Shown here: positions 55,212 to 63,869 of the stretch, piece after piece
Numbering within the stretch: the first letter of the stretch is position 1
Layout: each line of letters starts with the position of its first letter
Assembly (NCBI GenBank): GCA_016182845.1
Contig: JACPFT010000012.1
Location: forward strand, 205,603-269,602
Direction: 5' to 3'
DNA from: Gammaproteobacteria bacterium
GTDB lineage: Bacteria; Pseudomonadota; Gammaproteobacteria; Enterobacterales; Permianibacteraceae
DNA: 64,000 nucleotides
Notes under the pieces: generated by a model
Database searches by the model: none
Told to the model about the DNA's origin: nothing
Seen by the model: only the letters and a program-made list of their open reading frames with translations
Translations under genes and position numbers: made by a program

Positions 55212-55802
55212 ATGACCGCCTTGCTCGTCCTGCTCACCCTCGCCGCCCTCGTCGTGTTCTGGGGCGTGGCCATCTACAACAAGCTGGTGGCCTTACGCCA
55301 GCGCTTCAAGAACGGCTACAGCCAGATCGATGTGCAGTTGCAGCGCCGCTACGATCTGATCCCCAACCTGGTGGAAACCGCCAAGGCCTATATGAAGCAT
55401 GAGCGCGAGGCCCTGGAGGCGGTGATCGCGGCGCGCAACGGCGCGGTGTCGGCCAACCAAGGGGCTGCGGCGCATCCGGAGGATGCCCGCGCCATCCAGG
55501 GCGTGATGGCCGCCGAGGGCCAGTTGTCCGGCGCACTGGGCCGGCTCTTCGCCCTGGCCGAGGCCTACCCGGATCTGAAGGCCAATACCACCATGATGCA
55601 GCTCTCCGAGGAGCTGACCTCGACGGAAAACAAGGTGTCCTTCGCCCGCCAGGCCTATAACGACGCGGTGATGAGCTATAACACCTACCGCGAGCAGTTC
55701 CCCAATACCCTGATTTCCGGCCGTTACCGCTTCGAGGCGGCCCAGGCCTTCGAGCTGGAGGAGCCGGAGGCGCGCAAGGCGCCGAAGGTGGCGTTCGGTT
55801 AA
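55212..55802 (+). CDS. lemA: LemA family protein
   Basis: A 196-residue membrane-anchored protein. One N-terminal membrane segment (residues 3-20) is followed by helical coiled-coil domains: YNKLVALRQRFKNGYSQIDV, QLQRRYDLIPNLVETAKAYM, HEREALEAVIAARN, and the conserved FARQAYNDAVMSYNTYREQF. LemA proteins are commonly paired with M48 peptidases, as here. ATG at 55212 after AAGGGA is preferred to the upstream frame start at 55194. Role: probably an envelope-stress or scaffold partner of the protease. Confidence 0.92.
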   Translation: MTALLVLLTLAALVVFWGVAIYNKLVALRQRFKNGYSQIDVQLQRRYDLIPNLVETAKAYMKHEREALEAVIAARNGAVSANQGAAAHPEDARAIQGVMAAEGQLSGALGRLFALAEAYPDLKANTTMMQLSEELTSTENKVSFARQAYNDAVMSYNTYREQFPNTLISGRYRFEAAQAFELEEPEARKAPKVAFG

Positions 55803-55851
55803 GTGAAAAAGCATCGCCCATCCCGTGAAGCCTGAGAGGCACCCGTTCATC

Positions 55852-55892
55852 CTTCGATACGCCCGCCATGGCGGGCTACTCAGGACGAACGG
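55852..55892. repeat. REP-like repeat, copy 7
   Basis: CTTCGATACGCCCGC - CATG - GCGGGCTACTCAGGACGAAC plus GG. The inner arms (CCCGC/GCGGG) form a perfect hairpin. It lies in the 127-base gap between lemA and the M48 gene. Confidence 0.8.
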
Positions 55893-55929
55893 GGGTGGTG
55901 ACAACTGCTTTGCTGGAATGACATAAATC

Positions 55930-57786
55930 GTGGACTTCTTTGAGCATCAGGATCGCGCGCGCCGTAAGACCGGCGTGCTGGCGATCTATTTCGCCCTGGC
56001 GGTCCTGGGTATCGTCCTGGCCGTCAATGCCGCCGTCTACGGCGTGCTGGCGCTGAGCGGCGCGATCCCGACGGATTTAAAGCTCTGGCTGGGCCAGCCC
56101 TGGTGGCTGGCCATAGCCGCACTGACCCTGCTCGTCATCGCCGGCGGCAGCCTGGTCCGGTCCTGGCAGCTCAAAGGCGGTGGGGTGGCGCTGAACCAGA
56201 TGCTGGGCGCCCGCCCTATCCTGGCCACGACCACCGAGCCGGGCGAGCGGCGGCTCATCAATGTGGTGGAGGAAATGGCCATCGCGGCGGGCATGCCCGT
56301 GCCCATCCTCTTTATCCTCGACGAGGAGGAGAGCATCAACGCCTTCGTGGCCGGTTTGACGCCGGGCGGCGCGACGCTCACCGTGACGCGCGGCGCCCTG
56401 GACCAACTGAGCCGCGACGAGTTGCAGGGCGTCGTCGGCCATGAATTCAGCCATATCCTCAATGCCGACATGCGCATCAACCTGCGCCTCATCGGCCTCT
56501 TGGCCGGCATCCTGGCCATAGGCCAGCTGGGCGAATTTCTCTTAGAAATGCGCGGCGGCGGCCGGCTGAGCTCGCGCAAGGGCAATGGCGGCATCGCGGC
56601 GATCCTGGGTCTGGGCCTGGCACTGACCCTGATCGGCTGGATAGGCCTGTTCTTCGGGCGGCTGATCAAGGCGGCCATCTCCCGGCAGCGGGAATTCCTG
56701 GCCGATGCCTCCAGCGTGCAATTCACCCGCAATCCGGACGGCATCGCCGGCGCCCTGGCCAGGATCGGCGCCCAGGCCGGCGCGGCGCGCATGCACAATG
56801 CCCATGCCGAGGAAATGAGCCATATGTGCTTCGGCATGAGCGTGCCGCTCGCCGCCTGGTTCGCCACCCATCCGCCGATCCCCGAGCGCATCAAGGCCAT
56901 CAAGGGCCGGCACGTGGACCTGCCTAACACACCCGGCAGCGCGGTCCCGGACGGCGAGACCCTGGCCAGCGGCTTCGCCGCGCCCACGGCGGCCCAGAGC
57001 CTGGGTTCCATCGGCACCGGCACGCCCGAGGCGGTTCAGGGCGCGGGCCGCTGGCTGGACAGCCTGAGCCCGGAGCTGCGCCAGGCCGACCGCGATCCGG
57101 AGCAGGCCCAAGCCCTGGTCCTGGCCCTGTTCCTGCGGGAGTGCGCGGATCGGGAAGGCGGCCTAGGCCTCCTGGCGCGCCAGCTGGATACGAGCCGCTT
57201 GGAGGCGGTGCGCGACCTGCTGGCGGAGCTGGAGGACGCCGACCGGCGCGGCGCCCTGCCCTTGCTGGAGCTGGCGCTGCCGGCGCTGCGCCTCCTGGAC
57301 CGCCAGGCTGCGCTGGCCCTGCTCCTTAGCCTGCGCACCCTGGCCCGGCGGGACGGCCGGCTCAGCCTGTTCGAGTGCGCCGCCGAGCTCTTGGTGGAAC
57401 GGAGCTTGAGCCTGGCGCCGGTGCCCAGCGGGCATATTCGCCGCTTCGAGCCGGTGCTAGGCGACCTGGCCATCGTGTTTTCACTGCTGACGGAACAGGC
57501 CTGTGAGCAGGGCGAGGCCCGCCAGGCGCTGTATATGCGCATCATGAAGGGCTTCGGCGCCCAGGTGCCGCCCCGCCCCTCGGCCCGCTCCGAGGCCTTC
57601 GTCACCGCCCTGCGCCGACTTGCGGACTTGAGTCCTTTGCTCAAGCGTTCGGTCATCGAAGCCTGCGCCGATTGCGTGCTGGCGGACCGGCGCCTGGTTC
57701 TGGGAGAATACGAGGCGCTGCACGCCGTGTGCGCCGCCCTGGACTGCCCCTTGCCGCCCCTGGGCCTCGATGCTATGGGGACTTGA
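55930..57786 (+). CDS. M48 (HtpX-like) membrane protease with long C-terminal extension
   Basis: A 618-residue protein. Two N-terminal membrane segments (17-40, 58-75) precede the zinc-metalloprotease domain. HEFSH (171-175) is the zinc motif and the third ligand Glu is in REFLADASSVQFTR. GMPVPILFILDEEESINAFV and the two membrane segments at about 186-204 and 222-248 are typical of HtpX. After the usual C terminus near 335 a further 280 residues, mostly helical, follow; I do not recognise them. GTG is the start, with no ATG available. It follows lemA and resembles the LemA/M48 pairs seen in many bacteria. Confidence 0.85.
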   Translation: MDFFEHQDRARRKTGVLAIYFALAVLGIVLAVNAAVYGVLALSGAIPTDLKLWLGQPWWLAIAALTLLVIAGGSLVRSWQLKGGGVALNQMLGARPILATTTEPGERRLINVVEEMAIAAGMPVPILFILDEEESINAFVAGLTPGGATLTVTRGALDQLSRDELQGVVGHEFSHILNADMRINLRLIGLLAGILAIGQLGEFLLEMRGGGRLSSRKGNGGIAAILGLGLALTLIGWIGLFFGRLIKAAISRQREFLADASSVQFTRNPDGIAGALARIGAQAGAARMHNAHAEEMSHMCFGMSVPLAAWFATHPPIPERIKAIKGRHVDLPNTPGSAVPDGETLASGFAAPTAAQSLGSIGTGTPEAVQGAGRWLDSLSPELRQADRDPEQAQALVLALFLRECADREGGLGLLARQLDTSRLEAVRDLLAELEDADRRGALPLLELALPALRLLDRQAALALLLSLRTLARRDGRLSLFECAAELLVERSLSLAPVPSGHIRRFEPVLGDLAIVFSLLTEQACEQGEARQALYMRIMKGFGAQVPPRPSARSEAFVTALRRLADLSPLLKRSVIEACADCVLADRRLVLGEYEALHAVCAALDCPLPPLGLDAMGT

Positions 57787-57843
57787 TCCAGTGAGCCTTA
57801 CCCCTCATAAACCCATGCCGCCCCTGAACGCCTGAGTCGCCCT

Positions 57844-58176
57844 ATGTCGCCCTTACTGACGCTATTGTTGTTGCTCGCCGCCGTCTACTACTGGTGGTCC
57901 GCCAGCCATGCCAAGGAAGCCGCTATCGCAGCCGGCCGCAAGGCCTGCGAGCGTGCGGGCCTACAGTTTCTCGACGACACAGTGGAGCAGCGACGGGTGC
58001 GCCTGAAGCGCGGCCAGGACGGCAACTTGGGTTTCTGCCGCTATTACGTCTTCGAATTCACCGTGGACGGCGACCGACGCTACGAGGGCCGGTTGATCCT
58101 GCTCGGCGAGCGGGTCATCGCCCTGGACATGGACGCGCACCGCCTACCGGACAATGTGGTGCGCTTCGGGGGCTGA
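57844..58176 (+). CDS. DUF3301 membrane protein
   Basis: A 110-residue protein. One N-terminal membrane segment (MSPLLTLLLLLAAVYYWWSA) is followed by a conserved soluble part: KEAAIAAGRKACERAGLQFL, DDTVEQRRVRLKRGQDGNLG and FCRYYVFEFTVDGDRRYEGR. This fits the DUF3301 family of gammaproteobacteria, function unknown. It lies 57 bases after the M48 gene on the same strand and may be part of that unit; it is tail to tail with the oxygenase gene, two bases apart. Confidence 0.8.
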   Translation: MSPLLTLLLLLAAVYYWWSASHAKEAAIAAGRKACERAGLQFLDDTVEQRRVRLKRGQDGNLGFCRYYVFEFTVDGDRRYEGRLILLGERVIALDMDAHRLPDNVVRFGG

Positions 58177-58178
58177 TT

Positions 58179-58886
58179 TCAGCCCGCCGGCGGTTTCCCG
58201 TACAGGGTTTCCGCCCGCTGGAACAGGATCCACGAGGTGATCACGTACTTGTCGCCGGAACGCGGCACGCAGCCCTTGTGGGTGTGGGTGAAACCGGCCG
58301 GCGCGATGATCAGCCGCCCTGCCTTGGGCGTGATCTTCCGCTCCTGATAGTAAAAATCGGTTTCCCCGCCCTCGGCCACGTCGTTCAGGTAGTACTGGAA
58401 GAGCAGCACGCGATGCAGGGTCTCGCAGCTGGCGTTCTGGGGATAGGTCTCCGAATGCCAGTGGTGATAACCGCCGGTGCCCGCCAGGTACTTCTGCATA
58501 TTGAGCGAACCGCAGCGGTACATGGTCTGGACGAGTTCGGTCAGATGAGGTTCGCCGCATTCGGCGAAATTCTCCGGATCGAGGACCACCGGCTGACCGG
58601 TCTTGGGGTGCACGACCGTCGCGGACAGGGCGCCCATCAGCAGGAAGGAATATTCGCGCATGTACTCGCGCAGATAGTTCAGCGTGGTGGTGGCGATGAG
58701 CTGGGCGGCGTCCTGCCACTCCGCATGCTTGTTGAGCATGATGTCGTAGCTGTCCTTCTTGGCGATATCCACGCCATGGCCGGTATGACCGCGCACCACC
58801 TTGTCGCTGGTATTGAAGCGCGCGATCAGCGTCGAACATTGCTCGGCGCTCAGGGCATCGTCGTAGACGCCGATGAAATCCTTCAT
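58179..58886 (-). CDS. 2-oxoglutarate/Fe(II)-dependent oxygenase
   Basis: A 235-residue protein with the prolyl-4-hydroxylase-like double-stranded beta-helix. Candidate iron ligands are His144 and Glu146 in HHWHSE, and His203 in FTHTHKG; the residue expected to bind 2-oxoglutarate is Lys213 in SGDKYVITSWI. The family more often has HxD and Arg at these places. GGETDFYYQERKITPKAGRL and IIAPAGFTHTHKG are typical of this group. The substrate is unknown. It lies 14 bases upstream-facing M61 peptidase, same strand. Confidence 0.78.
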   Translation of the reverse strand: MKDFIGVYDDALSAEQCSTLIARFNTSDKVVRGHTGHGVDIAKKDSYDIMLNKHAEWQDAAQLIATTTLNYLREYMREYSFLLMGALSATVVHPKTGQPVVLDPENFAECGEPHLTELVQTMYRCGSLNMQKYLAGTGGYHHWHSETYPQNASCETLHRVLLFQYYLNDVAEGGETDFYYQERKITPKAGRLIIAPAGFTHTHKGCVPRSGDKYVITSWILFQRAETLYGKPPAG

Positions 58887-58900
58887 GCTTGGCTCCCCGC

Positions 58901-60706
58901 TCAGACCGAATCCGGCCAGCTTATACCCAGCCAGGCCTTGAAGCGCGCCTTTTCCGCCGAACTCGGCTTGGCCTTGGTGGCGACGGTGAATTTCCCACGC
59001 GGCATGGCCGTCGGCGTCAGGCTCAGGGTCTTCAGCTCGTCGCCGCGAAACACGCTGAGTTCCACGCGCTGCCCCGGCTTGAGCTGTTTGAGGCGGGCCT
59101 CGGCCTTGGCCGGATCGACGCGGAAACTGTCTATCGCCAGGAGCTGATCGCCGGCCGCTAGCCCCGCCTTCCAGGCCGGGCTGTCGCGCTGTACCAGCTC
59201 CAGCTTGAGCATGCCCTCCTTGACCTGGGTTTTCAGCCCGGTGAAGGCGGCCTCGGCCTTGCTCTTGTCGTCCTTGTCCGCCTCGTATTTGAGCTCCAGG
59301 CCGGCGGCGGCCAGCAGATTCGCCAGGGGCAGTTCCTTCACGCCGCGCACATGCTCGGCCCAGAATTCGGCGAAATCGGCGCCTGAGACTTCCTTGAGCA
59401 GGCCCAGGACATCCGCTTCGGAATAGCCCTGCCGGGCAGCCGGGAAACGCTGGAACAGCAGGCGGTGCACGTCCTGCAGGCCCTTCTTGTTGCCGGTTCG
59501 GGCGCGGATTTCCAGGTCCAGGGCCAGGGAAACCAGCTCGCCCTGGTCGTAGATATTGACGCTGGCGTTATTGGCTCTATCCCCGCTATCGCCCAGCCAT
59601 TCATCGAAGCTGGCCTCGGCCACGCTCTGCTGCAAACGCCCCGGGCGGTTGCGGTGTCTGTCCACCAGGCTGCCCAGCTCCTTGAGGAACTCCTTGGGGG
59701 TGATCACGCCGGCGCGCAGGGCCAGGATGCCCTCGAAATAACTGGTCGTGCCCTCGGCGACCCAGAGCAGGCGCGAGTAATTCTCCTTGCGGTAGTCATA
59801 AGGCACCAGGCCGTCCGGACGATAGGCCTTGACGTTCCAGGTGTGCACGAACTCGTGGGCGGCCGTGCGGATGAATTTCACATAGTCCTCGCGCGGCGCG
59901 AAGGCCCAGCGATCGCGGGAAATGATGGTGGAATTCAGGTGTTCCGTGGCGCCGCGCAGCTCGGTGCCGGCGTGGATCATCCAGACATAGCGCTGGAAGG
60001 GGAAATCACCCCAGATCTTCTCGGCTTCCGGGGCGAACTTGGCCAGATCCGCCTGGATGGCGGCCAGATCGTAATTGCCCTTGCCCCAGACGACGAGCTC
60101 GTGCTCCCGGCCACCGGCCTGGAAACGGCGGAACTCGTGCAGGCCGGTTTCGATGGGGGAATCGATCAAGACATCGTAATTGGGGGCGCGGAAGGCATGG
60201 GGTCCCGCCAAGTCCATGCCGGATCGGCTGGTCCAGCCGGCCGGGACCTCCAGGTCCACGCGCAGGGGCATGCGCCGGTAGGCCTCGGCGCCCAGGAAGA
60301 TGCCGCTGGCGTCGAGGAAGGCATGGCTTTCGTCGATATGGCGCACGCGCTCGGCCAGCTGGTTGGCATAGACCTCGTAGCGCAGGATCACGTCGCCAGG
60401 CGCACTCACCTCGACGCGCCAGGTGTTCTTGTCAACCTTGGCCACGGGCAGGCTGCGTCCCGAAGCGTCGCTGGCGGATACGCCGCGCAGGCCGCTGGCC
60501 AGGTTGAGGATCTGGTACTTTCCGGTGCGCCAGGCAGGCAGCTGGACGTCGAAGGCGCCGGCCGGAACCGCCGGGAAGCGGGCCTCGACGCGGCCCAGCT
60601 GATGGGCTGGCTCGCTCAGGTTCAGGCGGTAGCTCACCTCGTCCTGGGCCTGGGCCACGCCCAGTTGCAGCATGGCCAAGGCGGCCAGCCATCTCGTCTT
60701 ACGCAT
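58901..60706 (-). CDS. M61 glycyl aminopeptidase-like protease with PDZ domain
   Basis: A 601-residue secreted metallopeptidase. The signal peptide is cleaved near AQA-QD (residue 20). The beta-rich N domain (YRLNLSEPAHQLGRVEARFP) is followed by the zinc motif HEFVH (284-288) with the third ligand Glu318 in LLWVAEGTTSYF, where the usual WxxEG is seen. A PDZ domain occupies about 500-570 (LELVQRDSPAWKAGLAAGDQ and LLAIDS). M61 enzymes such as Sphingomonas glycyl aminopeptidase trim N-terminal Gly or Ala. ATG at 60706 (MRKTRWLAALAML) gives the signal peptide. Confidence 0.9.
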   Translation of the reverse strand: MRKTRWLAALAMLQLGVAQAQDEVSYRLNLSEPAHQLGRVEARFPAVPAGAFDVQLPAWRTGKYQILNLASGLRGVSASDASGRSLPVAKVDKNTWRVEVSAPGDVILRYEVYANQLAERVRHIDESHAFLDASGIFLGAEAYRRMPLRVDLEVPAGWTSRSGMDLAGPHAFRAPNYDVLIDSPIETGLHEFRRFQAGGREHELVVWGKGNYDLAAIQADLAKFAPEAEKIWGDFPFQRYVWMIHAGTELRGATEHLNSTIISRDRWAFAPREDYVKFIRTAAHEFVHTWNVKAYRPDGLVPYDYRKENYSRLLWVAEGTTSYFEGILALRAGVITPKEFLKELGSLVDRHRNRPGRLQQSVAEASFDEWLGDSGDRANNASVNIYDQGELVSLALDLEIRARTGNKKGLQDVHRLLFQRFPAARQGYSEADVLGLLKEVSGADFAEFWAEHVRGVKELPLANLLAAAGLELKYEADKDDKSKAEAAFTGLKTQVKEGMLKLELVQRDSPAWKAGLAAGDQLLAIDSFRVDPAKAEARLKQLKPGQRVELSVFRGDELKTLSLTPTAMPRGKFTVATKAKPSSAEKARFKAWLGISWPDSV

Positions 60707-60913
60707 AAAACCTCTTCGTTCCGCCTCAGTCCGGCCGTGCCTTCGGGAAAAACGCCACGGCGCCGTGCAAAAAACCGTGAAACGGTTCACTATTTCATGG
60801 GGATGCCACGCTATAACGGGCCAGCGGCCTTGTCCAGTCCGAGGTCCCGATCTAGGCTACGCCGTTTATTCGTAGGCCCGGCCCAGGCCTTTATGTCCAG
60901 GATGGAGCCCATC

Positions 60914-62554
60914 ATGCACGCGCCGCAGCTTAACGAATCCCTCAAGCTCGTCAAATCCGAATTGGATCTGCTGCTGCGCCACGCCGAGCGGCAACTGGCG
61001 GAATTCACCAACTACCTGGAAAACCGCGACGCCTGGGAACAGGCGGCGGCTAGCCTGCGCCAGACCGCCGGGGTCCTGGAAGTCATCGCCCTGCCCGGCG
61101 CCCTGGAACTGGCAAGGGCACTGAGCCAGGCCGCCCATGCCCTGGAACAGGCCGACGCCGAGATTACCGCCGGCATGCTGCCGGCCCTCGTCACCGGCAT
61201 GAGTCTGCTGATCCGCTACCTGGAGCAGGATCGCCAGCACCCCGCCCTGCTGCTGCCGGCCATCAATGCCCTACGAGCCGCCCTCGGTCAGGCCGCCTTA
61301 CCCGAATACCGCTTCTTCGACATAGACCCCAGGCTACCTCGGTTCGAGCGCGGCTTCGTCATGGCTCCGGACGCGCGCCGCCTGCCCTGGCAGGCCCGGC
61401 GCCTGCGCCATATGTATCAGCTGGGCCTGCTCGCCGTGCTGCGCCAGGAAAACGTGAGCCATGGCTTCTTCCTGCTGCGCCGCGCCTTAAACCAGCTCGA
61501 GGGCCTGTGCGGCGAAAGCCTGTTCGCCGATTTCTGCCGTCTGGCGGGGGCCGGTGTCGAGGCCTTGTCCGAGGGCAAACTGCAGCTGGCCCGCGAGCGC
61601 CGGCTGGTGCTGGGCCAGGTCGATCGGCAACTGAAACGCCTGGTGCAGCCGCCCCTGGATCTGGAGGCTCCCGCGCCCGAGAGCCTAGTCCATCAGCTGC
61701 TGTACTGGATCGCCCTGGCCGAACCGGCCACGCCCCTGCTTCAGGCCCTCAAGACCGAGACCGGTCTGGGCCAGCACATCAGCGACGGTCTCCTGAACAT
61801 GGAGCGCGGCATGCTGGAGGATGCCGGCGCCAGCGTGCTGCCCGCCGCGCGCCGCGAGCTGAAGCTGGAACTGGGCAAGCTCATCGCCGAGCTGGATGCC
61901 CTCTCGCAAAACCCGGAACACGTCCAGGCGCATCCCCAGCGCCTGGAGAACCAGTTGCACATGCTGGCCCAGACCCTGAACATGCTGGAGATGGCCGAGG
62001 ACGGCAAGCGCCTGCGTCTGGCCGCCGAACGCGTGCACGCGGAAGGCGAGCGCATCACCGGCGAGCAGCTCCTGGCCCTGGCCGTGGAGCTGATGGACGT
62101 GGATGCGCGCTTGAGCGCCCAGCTGGGGCTGGATCTGACGGTGGAGGCCGCGCCGGCCGCGCTTAGCCCCCAGGCCCAGGCCAGCCAGGACGCCCATCGG
62201 CTCCTGGGCACGATCCAGGAGGCGCTGACCCGCTACATCGCCGACGATTGGAATACCGAGCATCTGGCCGAGGTCCCGGCCAAGCTGGACACGCTCTGCC
62301 AGGGTCTGCAGTTCCTCAATGCCGAACGCGCCGCCGTGGTGCTGCATACCTGCGCCGAGTTCATCCGCGACCGCCTGCTGGCCAGCGCCACGCCGCCTAG
62401 CCATAGCCAGGCCCTGGAAGTCCTGGCCGACGCCATCATCTGCATCGACTACTACCTGGACGGCCTGGCCGGCAATCAGGGCCTGCGCCAGGGCGTCATC
62501 GAACTGGCCGAGGAAAGCGCCGACGCACTGTTGCGATTGACGCGGGCCGCCTGA
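60914..62554 (+). CDS. fimL: FimL-like scaffold protein (ChpA N-terminal homologue)
   Basis: A 546-residue cytosolic, mostly helical protein. Its organisation and sequence (for example LKLVKSELDLLLRHAERQLA, GVLEVIALPGALELARALSQ, RRALNQLEGLCGESLFADFC, LNMERGMLEDAGASVLPAAR and ADAIICIDYYLDGLAGNQGL) match the N-terminal region of ChpA and the shorter FimL of Pseudomonas, which lacks the phospho-acceptor histidines. FimL links the Chp system to cAMP and type IV pilus twitching. ATG at 60914 has GGAG six bases upstream; in-frame ATGs at 60902 and 60893 are weaker. No pil or chp gene is adjacent. Confidence 0.8.
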   Translation: MHAPQLNESLKLVKSELDLLLRHAERQLAEFTNYLENRDAWEQAAASLRQTAGVLEVIALPGALELARALSQAAHALEQADAEITAGMLPALVTGMSLLIRYLEQDRQHPALLLPAINALRAALGQAALPEYRFFDIDPRLPRFERGFVMAPDARRLPWQARRLRHMYQLGLLAVLRQENVSHGFFLLRRALNQLEGLCGESLFADFCRLAGAGVEALSEGKLQLARERRLVLGQVDRQLKRLVQPPLDLEAPAPESLVHQLLYWIALAEPATPLLQALKTETGLGQHISDGLLNMERGMLEDAGASVLPAARRELKLELGKLIAELDALSQNPEHVQAHPQRLENQLHMLAQTLNMLEMAEDGKRLRLAAERVHAEGERITGEQLLALAVELMDVDARLSAQLGLDLTVEAAPAALSPQAQASQDAHRLLGTIQEALTRYIADDWNTEHLAEVPAKLDTLCQGLQFLNAERAAVVLHTCAEFIRDRLLASATPPSHSQALEVLADAIICIDYYLDGLAGNQGLRQGVIELAEESADALLRLTRAA

Positions 62555-62743
62555 GACATCCCTTTGATCGAGACCATGCACAGGATCTAAATCCCGCTTT
62601 CAGACGCCTGACCGCATAAGCTTGCGTCCAGGCGTTCTAATTCGCCGCCCCAGACATCGAAAAAAGCCTCGAAATCGGTCCGCGAACTTCGGTAGTCTTG
62701 TTCTGCACCGCAACACCGACGGTTATACCGAACTGGTTCAGCC

Positions 62744-63814
62744 ATGTTTTCCGACGATATCTACAACATCAATGTGGCCGGCGAGGATGTGCTTCCTACG
62801 CCTTCGGCGCTCAAGGAGCGCCTGCCGAGCTCGATCCGGGCGCGCCAGACCGTGCTCCAGGGCCGGCACAGCATCGAGGCCATCCTCGATCGCCGCGATC
62901 ACCGAGTCTTCGCCGTGGTCGGGCCCTGCTCCATCCACGATCTGGATGCCGCCAAGGATTATGCCCAGCGCCTCAAGGAGCTGCACGACGAACTGACCGA
63001 CACGCTCTACCTGGTGATGCGCGTGTATTTCGAGAAGCCGCGCACCACCGTGGGCTGGAAGGGTTTCGTCAACGACCCCTATCTGGACGACAGCTTCCGG
63101 GTCGACGAGGGCCTGCACAAGGCTCGCGAATTCCTGCTTTGGCTGGCCGAACTGGGCCTGCCGGCCGGCACCGAGGCCCTGGACCCGATCTCGCCCCAGT
63201 ACCTGGGCGATCTGTTCAGCTGGACGGCCATCGGCGCGCGCACCACCGAGTCCCAGACCCACCGCGAGATGTCCAGCGGGCTGTCCACGCCCGTCGGCTT
63301 CAAGAACGGCACCGACGGCGGCCTGGATGTGGCCATCAACGCCTTGCACGCGGCCTCCGCGCCCCATGCCTTCCTGGGCATCAACCAGGACGGCCAGGTC
63401 TCGGTCCTGCGCACCCGGGGCAATCCCTATGGCCATGTGATCCTGCGCGGGGGCAAGAAGCCCAACTACGACGCGGACAGCGTGGCCGCTTGCGAACAGG
63501 CCCTGGCCAAGGCCGGGCTGAGTCCCCGCCTGGTCATCGATTGCAGCCATGGCAATTCCAGCAAGAAGCCGGAACTGCAGCCGGCGGTGGCGGAGAACCT
63601 CGCCGAACAGCTGGCGGCCGGCAACCAGTCCATCTACGGCCTGATGCTGGAGTCCCACCTCCATGCCGGCAACCAGCCCATCCCCGAGGACAAGCGCCAG
63701 CTCAAGTACGGTGTGTCGGTGACCGATGGCTGCATTGACTGGGAGACCACGGAGGACCTGCTGCGCCGATTGCATGGCCGACTCAAGCCGGTGTTGCCGG
63801 GACGGCTGGGCTGA
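62744..63814 (+). CDS. aroG: 3-deoxy-7-phosphoheptulonate synthase (DAHP synthase, AroG type)
   Basis: Condenses PEP and erythrose 4-phosphate, the first step of the shikimate pathway. The 356-residue class I beta enzyme has FAVVGPCSIHDLDAAKDYAQ, MRVYFEKPRTTVGWKGFVND, the ARTTESQTHREMSSGLSTPV loop and VIDCSHGNSSKKPELQ. The N-terminal extension (MFSDDIYNINVAGEDVLPTP) is the arm that carries feedback-inhibitor contacts in E. coli AroF, AroG and AroH; the sequence does not tell which amino acid inhibits it. The 189-base gap upstream holds no clear TyrR box. The gene is monocistronic. Confidence 0.95.
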   Translation: MFSDDIYNINVAGEDVLPTPSALKERLPSSIRARQTVLQGRHSIEAILDRRDHRVFAVVGPCSIHDLDAAKDYAQRLKELHDELTDTLYLVMRVYFEKPRTTVGWKGFVNDPYLDDSFRVDEGLHKAREFLLWLAELGLPAGTEALDPISPQYLGDLFSWTAIGARTTESQTHREMSSGLSTPVGFKNGTDGGLDVAINALHAASAPHAFLGINQDGQVSVLRTRGNPYGHVILRGGKKPNYDADSVAACEQALAKAGLSPRLVIDCSHGNSSKKPELQPAVAENLAEQLAAGNQSIYGLMLESHLHAGNQPIPEDKRQLKYGVSVTDGCIDWETTEDLLRRLHGRLKPVLPGRLG

Positions 63815-63826
63815 CACAACAGTGCA

Positions 63827-63850
63827 CCGTTCGCCCTGAGCCCTTCGACA
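63827..63850. repeat. REP-like repeat, copy 8 (incomplete)
   Basis: CCGTTCGCCCTGAGCCCTTC (63827-63846, continuing GACA) matches the conserved half of the inverted REP-like units, with a GCGAGTAGG remnant after it. The outer half seen in copies 4-7 is missing, and the IS110-family sequence begins about 20 bases further on. Confidence 0.65.
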
Positions 63851-63869
63851 GCGAGTAGGTCAATGGTAT

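Noticed and set aside
59465..62554. A 1029-codon plus-strand reading frame
   Set aside because: Its first 480 codons run antisense to the M61 peptidase gene, whose codons, motifs and signal peptide are clear. Only the part from 60914, which has its own ribosome site, is the FimL gene.
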